A stretch of DNA of 9,191 nt. It comes from Clostridiales bacterium. Lineage in GTDB: Bacteria; Bacillota_A; Clostridia; Saccharofermentanales; Saccharofermentanaceae. The notes under the pieces were generated by a model that searched no databases, had not been told where the DNA came from, and saw only the letters and a program-made list of their open reading frames with translations. Where the stretch lies: positions 1 through 9,191 of the forward strand of contig JAGCGE010000139.1 in NCBI GenBank assembly GCA_017649745.1. Reading direction: 5' to 3'. Position 1 is the first letter of the stretch, and each line of letters starts with the position of its first letter. Made by a program: the position numbers and the translations under genes. Positions 1 through 5,341 of this stretch are shown here, piece by piece.

Positions 1-1
1 G

Positions 2-319
2 ATCGATTATGAGACACAGCAGATCGAAAACAAGAAGAATATCGAAAAAGCTGAAGCTGACGCAACAGTAACAAAGACAAACGCTCAGGCAAAGGCTGAT
101 GCAAAGGTCATCGCTGCAAAGGCTGAGGCAGATGCAAACAAGACCATCAGTGATTCCATCAACGAGAAAGTCCTTCAGAACAGATACTATGATACTTGGG
201 ATGGTAAGCTCCCTACAACGATCGTAGGTTCAGATGCATCAAGCTCGATCCTTATCGGTTCTGCACCAAGCGACAATACAACTACAGAAGTTTCTACAAC
301 AGAAGTTAACGAAGACTGA
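2..319 (+). CDS. Prohibitin/SPFH (band 7) family protein, C-terminal part (5' truncated by window edge)
   Basis: The frame is open from the window edge and ends at TGA 317-319, giving 105 visible residues. Residues ~5-57 are an Ala/Lys/Glu/Asp-rich helix, as in the coiled coil that follows the SPFH domain in prohibitin-like membrane scaffolds. Residues 61-71 (RYYDTWDGKLP) and the following TIVGSD...SSILIG match the conserved segment near the C-terminus of bacterial prohibitin homologues (family pattern W-D-G-K-L-P, then a Gly/Ser-rich stretch). The last ~15 residues are a Thr/Glu-rich acidic tail. SPFH proteins are membrane-anchored oligomers that organise membrane domains; the anchor and SPFH domain lie upstream of the window. 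The gene converges on citrate synthase, and its terminator was split by the insertion sequence. The family call is good; the exact role is unknown. Confidence 0.82.
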   Translation: MDYETQQIENKKNIEKAEADATVTKTNAQAKADAKVIAAKAEADANKTISDSINEKVLQNRYYDTWDGKLPTTIVGSDASSSILIGSAPSDNTTTEVSTTEVNED

Positions 320-334
320 TAAAAGAGCAAAAAG

Positions 335-347
335 AAATGGCTGTTTG
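335..347 (+). terminator. Left half of a bidirectional terminator, split by the insertion sequence
   Basis: AAATGGC at 335-341 and GTT at 343-345 would pair with AAC at 1840-1842 and GCCATTT at 1844-1850 if the element and one TTG copy were removed. The restored hairpin has a 7-bp outer stem, a T/C mismatch, 2-3 inner pairs and a small loop. It is followed on the + strand by TTTTATT and on the - strand by CTTTTTGCTCTTTT. It lies 15 bases after the prohibitin stop, where a shared convergent terminator is expected. Confidence 0.75.
345..347. repeat. Target site duplication, left copy (TTG)
   Basis: TTG directly abuts the outer end of the left inverted repeat and is repeated at 1837-1839 abutting the right one. 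Three bases is a usual duplication length for IS150-type IS3-family elements. A 3-base match alone is weak; the perfect placement against both inverted repeat ends and the terminator rebuilt after excision support it. Confidence 0.7.
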
Positions 348-371
348 TGAAGTGACCCCCCGAAGTTGGAC
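348..371 (+). repeat. Left terminal inverted repeat (IRL)
   Basis: Read inward, 348-371 agrees with the reverse complement of 1813-1836 at 19 of 24 positions by hand alignment. Blocks TGAAGTGA and GTTGGAC are identical. The inner half of this repeat is also part of the leader hairpin at 354-385. Confidence 0.85.
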
Positions 372-385
372 AAACTTCGGGGGTC
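354..385 (+). promoter_or_regulatory. Left-end hairpin sequestering the transposase ribosome-binding region
   Basis: GAC-CCCCC-GAAGTT (from 354 to 367, one extra C bulged) pairs with AACTTC-GGGGG-TC (373-385) around the loop GGACA, giving about 13 pairs. The stem ends five bases before the transposase ATG at 391, and its right arm holds the only G-rich run (379-383) that could act as a Shine-Dalgarno. A transcript entering from the flanking prohibitin gene would fold this stem and hide the start region; TTTAT after the stem may also cause some termination. Protection of insertion sequences from read-through transcripts by such hairpins is known for several IS families; its action here is inferred. 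Confidence 0.65.
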
Positions 386-390
386 TTTAT

Positions 391-1800
391 ATGAAACACA
401 GTTTTGAACTAAAAAAGGAGATTTACGAGAAGCATTGTGAAGGTTATGGATGCAGCATCCTTTCAAAAATATATGGTATTCACCATGAAAAGATTCGGTA
501 TTTTTGCAAATTAATAGATAAGCATGGTTTAAATGCAATCCTTCATAAATACACAGAACATTCTCCAGAGCATAAATTGGATGCAATTAATCGTGTGTTA
601 GTAAACGGAGAATCTATTAAAGTTGTCGCTGTTGATCTTGGATTAACTTCGGACAGTATATTGCGCCAATGGATTAAATCCTACATCGAGAACGGGTATA
701 ATGTCGTTACTAAGAAGAAAGGCAGGCCTTCAACCCGTGACAAAGAAAAAGAAAACAGTCGAAGAGCTGGAGAAGGAAAACGAACTCCTTCGAGAGCAAC
801 TGTTGAGGAAGACTATCGAGAACGAATTATTAAAAAAACTGCAAGCCTTAGCTCAAGAGGAAGAAAAGAAGAAAAAGAACAACTGACCGAGGCAGTGACT
901 GAGTTAAGGCAGGAATTAAAGTGTTCGTTAGACTTTATCCTTGAGACAATTAACTCGAACGACTCACTGCCACATCTTCCCAGATCGGATTACTACTATT
1001 GGAAAAATCGTATAGATCCGGATGCTAAGAATTCAGATCTTATGGATGCCATAACCACCATATATACTGACAACCATAAACGTTATGGCTATCGCAGAAT
1101 CACGCTGCAACTGAAGAACGAAGGCTGGACAGTAAACCATAAGGCTGTAAAAAGACTTATGTCAAAGTTAAAACTGTATGGCGTTACTCCCAAAGCCAAA
1201 TACAAGTCTTATAAGGGCGATTTCAACGGAACCGTAGATAACAAACTCTTGTACAAAAGAGTAGATACCAAGAAGCACAGAACAGAATACATAAGAGATT
1301 TCAGCACATCAGGTGTAAATGAGAAATGGACAACAGACGTATCTGAATTTCATATAGCAGCCGGCAAACTCTACCTGTCTCCAATACTGGACATGTATAA
1401 CAGAGAAATAGTCTCGTATAACATTTCAAGAAGTCCTAGTTATGTGCAGATAAAAGATATGTTGAAAAAGGCATTCGATAGATTCGATGACCTCAGCAAT
1501 CTCATATTTCATTCGGATCAGGGCTGGCAATATCAGATGTTTCACTACCACAAGGAACTAAGAGAAAGAGGAATAACACAATCTATGTCACGCAAAGGCA
1601 ATTGCTTAGATAACAGCCCAATGGAAAACTTCTTTGGAAAGATGAAGAACGAAATGTTCTATGGACACGAATATGAATTCAAGACTTTGGAACAGCTACA
1701 GAAGGCTATGGAAGAATACATTGAGTACTATAACAACGAGAGAATTCAGGTCAAATTGAAAGGACTGACTCCTTGCCAGGCAAGGAATCAGTCCTTATAA
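391..1800 (+). CDS. IS3-family (IS150-type) transposase, HTH and DDE parts in one frame through an apparent frameshift
   Basis: This enzyme cuts and joins the element's ends. From ATG 391 it is 469 aa. Residues ~8-105 hold two helix-turn-helix segments of the orfA (InsA) type, ending at KKKGRPST. Residues ~305-465 are the orfB integrase core, with Asp316 (WTTDVSEF), Asp376 (HSDQG) and Glu412 (PMENFFG), 35 residues apart for the last pair. The end pattern YYNNERIQ...LTP is typical. Relatives make OrfA and OrfB in different frames joined by -1 frameshifting. Here residues ~120-161 are Arg/Lys/Glu-rich nonsense, and the expected leucine zipper lies in the +1 frame (to TGA 884-886). One extra A in the A5 run 746-750 would explain this. 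Start 391 is preferred to the upstream ATG 337, which lies outside the element. The gene may be inactive or encode an altered fusion, or the extra base may be a sequencing error. Confidence 0.85.
   Translation: MKHSFELKKEIYEKHCEGYGCSILSKIYGIHHEKIRYFCKLIDKHGLNAILHKYTEHSPEHKLDAINRVLVNGESIKVVAVDLGLTSDSILRQWIKSYIENGYNVVTKKKGRPSTRDKEKENSRRAGEGKRTPSRATVEEDYRERIIKKTASLSSRGRKEEKEQLTEAVTELRQELKCSLDFILETINSNDSLPHLPRSDYYYWKNRIDPDAKNSDLMDAITTIYTDNHKRYGYRRITLQLKNEGWTVNHKAVKRLMSKLKLYGVTPKAKYKSYKGDFNGTVDNKLLYKRVDTKKHRTEYIRDFSTSGVNEKWTTDVSEFHIAAGKLYLSPILDMYNREIVSYNISRSPSYVQIKDMLKKAFDRFDDLSNLIFHSDQGWQYQMFHYHKELRERGITQSMSRKGNCLDNSPMENFFGKMKNEMFYGHEYEFKTLEQLQKAMEEYIEYYNNERIQVKLKGLTPCQARNQSL
746..886 (+). other. 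Displaced orfA leucine-zipper frame and candidate -1 slippage sites
   Basis: Reading in the frame of 884-886, the segment encodes a charged heptad-repeat coiled coil (TVEELEKENELLREQLL, then IENELLKKLQALAQ) ending in a Lys-rich tail and TGA. This is the usual C-terminus of IS150-type OrfA, the multimerisation zipper. Removing one A from 746-750 joins it to the N-terminal HTH region and gives an OrfA of 164 aa, a normal length. In this frame A_AAA_AAA at 832-838 and G_AAA_AAG at 871-877 are candidate -1 slippage sites that would lead into the OrfB frame, which has no ATG of its own before the catalytic domain. Confidence 0.7.
1760..1796 (+). terminator. Strong hairpin over the last transposase codons
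   Basis: Two 18-base arms (1760-1777 and 1779-1796) pair with a single C/A mismatch (1769/1787) around a minimal loop. The stem covers the codons for the last ~12 residues and ends just before TAA 1798-1800. A + strand transcript continues into ATAATCGTTTTAAA, which is not a clean U-tract. It may stop or slow transposase transcripts before they run antisense into citrate synthase, or protect the 3' end. The hairpin is certain; the terminator role is inferred. Confidence 0.6.
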
Positions 1801-1812
1801 TCGTTTTAAACC

Positions 1813-1836
1813 GTCCAACAAAGTGGGTTCACTTCA
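1813..1836 (-). repeat. Right terminal inverted repeat (IRR)
   Basis: The reverse complement begins TGAAGTGAACCC and contains GTTGGAC, aligning with IRL at 19 of 24 positions. Its outer end is followed at once by the second TTG of the target duplication. Confidence 0.85.
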
Positions 1837-1839
1837 TTG
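1837..1839. repeat. Target site duplication, right copy (TTG)
   Basis: TTG immediately follows IRR and matches 345-347 immediately before IRL. Confidence 0.7.
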
Positions 1840-1854
1840 AACCGCCATTTTATT
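1840..1854 (-). terminator. Right half of the split bidirectional terminator, downstream of citrate synthase
   Basis: AAC (1840-1842) and GCCATTT (1844-1850) are complementary to GTT and AAATGGC at 343-345 and 335-341, followed by TATT. In the ancestral arrangement this lay 15 bases past the citrate synthase stop (TAA on the - strand, 1865-1867) and would have terminated that operon. With its partner arm 1.5 kb away, the citrate synthase message now runs into the insertion sequence. Confidence 0.72.
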
Positions 1855-1864
1855 ATGCAATTAA

Positions 1865-3223
1865 TTATCTGTCAGTCATCTCAATATAAGGGCGTCTCTT
1901 ATTAACGCACTTGTAAGCTGGTCTCATGATCCTGCCGCCTGAGATGAGTTCCTCGATCCTGTGAGCGCTCCATCCTGCTACTCTTGCACAAGCAAAGAGC
2001 GGGATAAAGAGTACTGGAGGAATGTCGAGCATTGAATAGATAAAGCCTGCGTAGAAATCAACGTTAGCACAGACGATCTTGTCTGACTTCTTGATATCTG
2101 CGAAAACCTGAGGAGCGATCCTCTCGACCATCTGATAAAGATCGAAGATGTCCTCCTTACCTGTCTTGATCGACAACTCACGAGCATATTCACAAAGAGT
2201 CTTTGTTCTAGGATCTGAGAGAGTATATACTGCGTGACCGATACCATAGATAAGACCTGACTTATCGAATGCTTCCTTACGGATGATCTTAGCAAGGTAA
2301 TCATAAACCTGCTTCTCATCCTTATAGTCAGTAACATTAGCCATGAGATCCTGCATCATCATGTAAGCCTTGTTGCTTGCACCGCCATGCTGAGGTCCTT
2401 TCAATGAGCCGATAGCAGCTGCGATAACCGCATAAGTATCAGCACCTGTAGAAGAAACGGCATGTGTAACGAAGGATGAGTTGTTACCACCACCGTGTTC
2501 TGCATGAAGAACTAAGCAAAGATCAAGGATCTTAGCCTCGAGTTCCGTGAACTTACCGTCTTTTCGAATAAGATAAAGGATATTCTCGGCTGTGGAGAAC
2601 TCAGGGTTCGGCTTCCTGATATAAAGGCTCTTACCGTCGATATAGTGGCGTCTTGCCATATATGCATAGGATACGAGCACAGGGAACCTAGCGATGAGTT
2701 CGATGCACTGACGTACAACGTTATCAACCTTGACTGAATCCGGATTAGGATCGTATGTATAAAGCGCGAGAACTGTTCTTGCAAGCTTGTTCATAATATC
2801 AGGGCTTGGTGCCTTAAGGATCATGTCTTCAGTGAAGTTATCAGGGAGATCCCTGCAGCTCTGAAGAAGCTTGGTGAACTTGTCGTACTCTTCTTCTGTA
2901 GGAAGTTCGCCTGTTATAAGGAGAAAAGCGATCTCCTCATAACCGAAACGTCCTTTGTTATAGAAACCCTTAACGAGGTCCTTAACATCGTATCCGCGAT
3001 AGAAGAGTTTGCCCTCTACAGGAACGCGCTCAGCATCGTCAACGATGTAACTCATAACCTCGCCGACCTCGGTAAGTCCAACGAGAACGCCTGTACCGTC
3101 GTTATTACGAAGACCGCGCTTTACGTTGTACTTGTTGTAGAGCTCAGGATTGATCTTAGCTCTGGAAGAAACCGAGGAGGTTACTTTTTTAAGTTCTGTA
3201 TTTTTCTCTTCTGCCGTAAGCAA
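1865..3223 (-). CDS. gltA: Citrate synthase (Si-type, clostridial ~450-aa form)
   Basis: Condenses oxaloacetate with acetyl-CoA to citrate in the cytoplasm. The 452-aa product contains the full set of Si-citrate synthase motifs: His279 in GPQHGGAS, His330 in GIGHAVYTLSDPR and Asp389 in NVDFYAG, matching the catalytic His/His/Asp triad of GltA. The LHAEHGGGNNSSF segment precedes the first active-site motif, as usual. An N-terminal extension of ~50 residues before the YRGYD motif fits the clostridial subfamily. The start is TTG (3223-3221): no ATG lies nearby in frame, and AGAGGAA sits seven bases upstream. The gene begins 24 bases after the aconitase stop, so the two are almost certainly co-transcribed from the promoter at 5220-5249. 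The same fold includes 2-methylcitrate synthase, but the aconitase neighbour favours citrate. Confidence 0.93.
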   Translation of the reverse strand: MLTAEEKNTELKKVTSSVSSRAKINPELYNKYNVKRGLRNNDGTGVLVGLTEVGEVMSYIVDDAERVPVEGKLFYRGYDVKDLVKGFYNKGRFGYEEIAFLLITGELPTEEEYDKFTKLLQSCRDLPDNFTEDMILKAPSPDIMNKLARTVLALYTYDPNPDSVKVDNVVRQCIELIARFPVLVSYAYMARRHYIDGKSLYIRKPNPEFSTAENILYLIRKDGKFTELEAKILDLCLVLHAEHGGGNNSSFVTHAVSSTGADTYAVIAAAIGSLKGPQHGGASNKAYMMMQDLMANVTDYKDEKQVYDYLAKIIRKEAFDKSGLIYGIGHAVYTLSDPRTKTLCEYARELSIKTGKEDIFDLYQMVERIAPQVFADIKKSDKIVCANVDFYAGFIYSMLDIPPVLFIPLFACARVAGWSAHRIEELISGGRIMRPAYKCVNKRRPYIEMTDR

Positions 3224-3230
3224 TTTAATA

Positions 3231-3237
3231 TTCCTCT
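3231..3237 (-). promoter_or_regulatory. Ribosome-binding site fixing the TTG start of citrate synthase
   Basis: On the - strand AGAGGAA is followed by seven bases and then TTG at 3223-3221. It lies in the short gap after the aconitase stop and is the only purine-rich site available, which decides for the TTG start over internal methionines (the first is ~58 residues in). Confidence 0.75.
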
Positions 3238-3247
3238 TTCCCGAAAA

Positions 3248-5182
3248 TTAAGCCTGCTCTCTCGTGAAATTCAAGAGACCGCCTGCAAGGAGCATGCCAG
3301 CCTGACGCTCAGAGATAGCGAGGTTACACTCAAATGTTGTGCCCTTTGTAACGTTCTTGACTGTTACCTTATTGCCGTCAACTGCTGCCTTAACCTGTTC
3401 TCTAGCATTCTCGATCTTAAGCTCATCAAGAAGTCCGAGATTGTCATAGTCAGCCTCGTTAGCAAATGTCAAAGGTAAGATACCGTTATTGATAAGGTTA
3501 GCCATATGAATTCTAGCAAATGACTTAGCGATAACACCCTTAACGCCGAGCTGCAATGGAGCAAGAGCAGCATGCTCACGGGATGAGCCCTGACCGTAAT
3601 TCTGGCCACCTACGATGAAACCGCCATTGTTAGCCTTAGCTCTAGCCGGGAACTCCGGATCTGAAGGTGTAAGGCAGAAATCTGCAAGATAAGGAACGTT
3701 TGATCTGAATGGAAGGAGCTTAGAGTTCGAAGGCATGATGTGGTCTGTTGTGATGTTGTCTTCGAGACATACAAGAACCTTACCGTCAACTTCGTCCTTA
3801 AGAGCTGTATTTACAGGGAACGGCTTAATGTTAGGTCCTCTTACTACCTCAACATCGTCAGGTGTCTTGGAAGGCATGATGACCATATTGTCGTTAACCT
3901 TGAAGCTGTCAGGCATTGTAACTACCGGTGGCTCACCGAAGTCACAAGGATCAGTAACTACACCACAGATAGCAGCTACTGCAGCAACCTCAGGGCTTAC
4001 AAGATAGATAGAAGCGGATGCTGTTCCTGAACGAGCATAGAAGTTTCTGTTATTCGTTCTAAGTGATACAGCGTCTGTCTTAGGAGACTGACCCATACCG
4101 ATACAAGGTCCGCAAGCACACTCAAGGATACGAGCACCAGCTGCGATCATGTCAGCGAGAGCACCGCACTCAGCGAGCATATTGAATACCTGCTTAGAAC
4201 CAGGAGCGATAACGAGTGATACGTCCGGGTGAACTGTCTTACCCTTAAGGATAGCAGCAACCTTGAGCATGTCATAAAGTGAAGAGTTTGTGCATGAACC
4301 GATACAAACCTGATCAACCTTAAGACCTGCGATCTCAGATACAGGAACTACGAGGTCAGGCATGTGTGGCTTAGCGATGAGTGGCTTAAGTGTAGCAAGA
4401 TCGATCGTGATCTCTTCATCGTAAACTGCATCCTCGTCAGCCTTAAGCTCAGACCATACGTCTACTCTGTCCTGAGCCTGTAAGAAAGCCTTAGTAACTT
4501 CATCAGATGGGAAGATAGATGTTGTAGCACCAAGCTCAGCACCCATGTTTGTAATAGTAGCTCTCTCAGGAACTGAAAGAGTCTTAACTCCCTCGCCTGC
4601 ATACTCGAAGATCTTACCTACACCGCCCTTAACTGTGAAGATACGGAGTACTTCGAGGATGATGTCCTTAGCTGTAGCCCATGGAGCAAGTTTGTTAACG
4701 AGGTTAACTCTTACCATCTTAGGCATTGTGATGAAGTATGGGCCACCACCCATAGCAACTGCTACGTCAAGTCCGCCTGCACCGATAGCGAGCATTCCGA
4801 TACCGCCGCATGTAGGTGTGTGTGAGTCAGAACCAAGAAGTGTCTGACCAGGAACACCGAATCTCTCAATATGAACCTGATGGCAAACACCGTTACCAGG
4901 TCTGCTGAATCTGATACCGTGCTTGCTTGTAACTGTCTGAATATACTTGTGGTCATCTGCATTCTCGAAACCTGACTGGATAGTATTGTGGTCGATGTAT
5001 GCTACTGAAAGCTTAGTCTTTACTTGAGGGACACCGATCGCCTCGAACTGCAGGTATGCCATTGTACCTGTTGAATCCTGAGTGAGAGTTTGGTCGATCC
5101 TGATGGATACTTCCTCTCCTGCTTTCATCTCACCTGACAAAAGGTGATCCTTAATGATCTTCTGCGAAATAGTAAGTCCCAT
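3248..5182 (-). CDS. acn: Aconitate hydratase (aconitase), short monomeric form
   Basis: Interconverts citrate and isocitrate through cis-aconitate using a [4Fe-4S] cluster. The 644-aa chain holds both the catalytic core and the swivelling domain. Cluster ligands are Cys297 (GSCTNSS), Cys357 and Cys360 (CACGPCIGMG). Active-site residues include His101 (GVCHQ), Asp119-Ser120-His121 (GSDSHTPTCGG), and Ser533 and Arg535 in the swivel motif GQGSSREH. The length is much shorter than AcnA/AcnB (~850-900 aa) and fits the ~640-aa aconitase family of Clostridia and related bacteria. The ATG at 5182 follows GGAGG by seven bases. It is first in an operon with citrate synthase. Isopropylmalate dehydratase is unlikely because that enzyme has separate large and small subunits; homoaconitase is less likely given the neighbour. 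Confidence 0.93.
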   Translation of the reverse strand: MGLTISQKIIKDHLLSGEMKAGEEVSIRIDQTLTQDSTGTMAYLQFEAIGVPQVKTKLSVAYIDHNTIQSGFENADDHKYIQTVTSKHGIRFSRPGNGVCHQVHIERFGVPGQTLLGSDSHTPTCGGIGMLAIGAGGLDVAVAMGGGPYFITMPKMVRVNLVNKLAPWATAKDIILEVLRIFTVKGGVGKIFEYAGEGVKTLSVPERATITNMGAELGATTSIFPSDEVTKAFLQAQDRVDVWSELKADEDAVYDEEITIDLATLKPLIAKPHMPDLVVPVSEIAGLKVDQVCIGSCTNSSLYDMLKVAAILKGKTVHPDVSLVIAPGSKQVFNMLAECGALADMIAAGARILECACGPCIGMGQSPKTDAVSLRTNNRNFYARSGTASASIYLVSPEVAAVAAICGVVTDPCDFGEPPVVTMPDSFKVNDNMVIMPSKTPDDVEVVRGPNIKPFPVNTALKDEVDGKVLVCLEDNITTDHIMPSNSKLLPFRSNVPYLADFCLTPSDPEFPARAKANNGGFIVGGQNYGQGSSREHAALAPLQLGVKGVIAKSFARIHMANLINNGILPLTFANEADYDNLGLLDELKIENAREQVKAAVDGNKVTVKNVTKGTTFECNLAISERQAGMLLAGGLLNFTREQA

Positions 5183-5189
5183 GACTAGT

Positions 5190-5194
5190 CCTCC
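5190..5194 (-). promoter_or_regulatory. Ribosome-binding site of aconitase
   Basis: GGAGG on the - strand, seven bases before ATG 5182-5180; a near-ideal Shine-Dalgarno that fixes the start. Confidence 0.85.
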
Positions 5195-5219
5195 GTTAAC
5201 CTTATTTTCAAATAAAAAA

Positions 5220-5249
5220 ATTATAATTAAGAGAACACTTGCTTGTCAA
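5220..5249 (-). promoter_or_regulatory. Consensus sigma-A promoter of the aconitase-citrate synthase operon
   Basis: On the - strand TTGACA (5249-5244) and TATAAT (5225-5220) are both perfect consensus hexamers separated by 18 bases. The expected start of transcription near 5213 gives a leader of ~30 bases to the aconitase ATG. Just upstream, GAAAAC (5254-5259) and GTTTTC (5275-5280) form a 6-bp inverted repeat that could be an operator, but it is short and AT-rich. Such a strong promoter suggests either high constitutive expression or control by a repressor. Confidence 0.88.
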
Positions 5250-5308
5250 TTAAGAAAACACCTATATTTTTCACGTTTTCGGTGCTATTCATTGTCGTTT
5301 CTAACACA

Positions 5309-5334
5309 AAAGCCGCCTCGCTCGAGACGGCTTT
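5309..5334 (-). terminator. Rho-independent terminator after the 673-aa DUF4214 gene
   Basis: On the - strand, AAAGCCGTCTC (5334-5324) pairs with GAGGCGGCTTT (5319-5309) around loop GAGC, 11 pairs including one G-U. It is followed by TTTTGTGTT when the overlapping T of the stem is counted. It starts seven bases after the stop codon and separates the surface-protein gene from the aconitase promoter. Confidence 0.85.
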
Positions 5335-5341
5335 CTGTAGT

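Larger units (their letters stand above)
348..1836 (+). mobile_element. IS3-family (IS150-type) insertion sequence, complete, 1489 bp
   Basis: The element is bounded by imperfect 24-bp inverted repeats (348-371 and 1813-1836) and flanked by a TTG duplication. It encodes a two-HTH orfA-type region and a DD(35)E integrase domain, in the order and length usual for IS150 relatives. The IR core pattern TGAAGTGA...CCC...GTTGGAC resembles the GTTGGAC-containing ends of IS150-group elements. It sits between the prohibitin and citrate synthase genes, inside the loop of their shared terminator. Both ends look intact, so only the state of the transposase reading frame raises doubt about mobility. Confidence 0.92.

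Noticed and set aside
337..390. Upstream ATG (337) as the transposase start
   Set aside because: It lies outside the element in flanking terminator DNA and would translate through the inverted repeat. ATG 391 is inside the element and begins at the conserved HTH region.
366..395. Transposase promoter from TTGGAC (366) and TATGAA (390)
   Set aside because: Both hexamers match consensus poorly, and transcription would start inside the coding region, after the ATG at 391.
187..586. Minus-strand open frames over the prohibitin end and transposase start
   Set aside because: They have no family resemblance, no ribosome-binding site, and overlap better-supported genes; they are shadows.
3735..4962. 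Several 60-100 codon open frames inside the aconitase region, on both strands
   Set aside because: They mirror aconitase codon structure and show no independent coding features.
3248..5182. 3-isopropylmalate dehydratase instead of aconitase
   Set aside because: The core and swivel domains are fused in one chain, the GSSREH and GSDSHTPTCGG motifs are of aconitase type, and the neighbour is citrate synthase rather than leucine genes.
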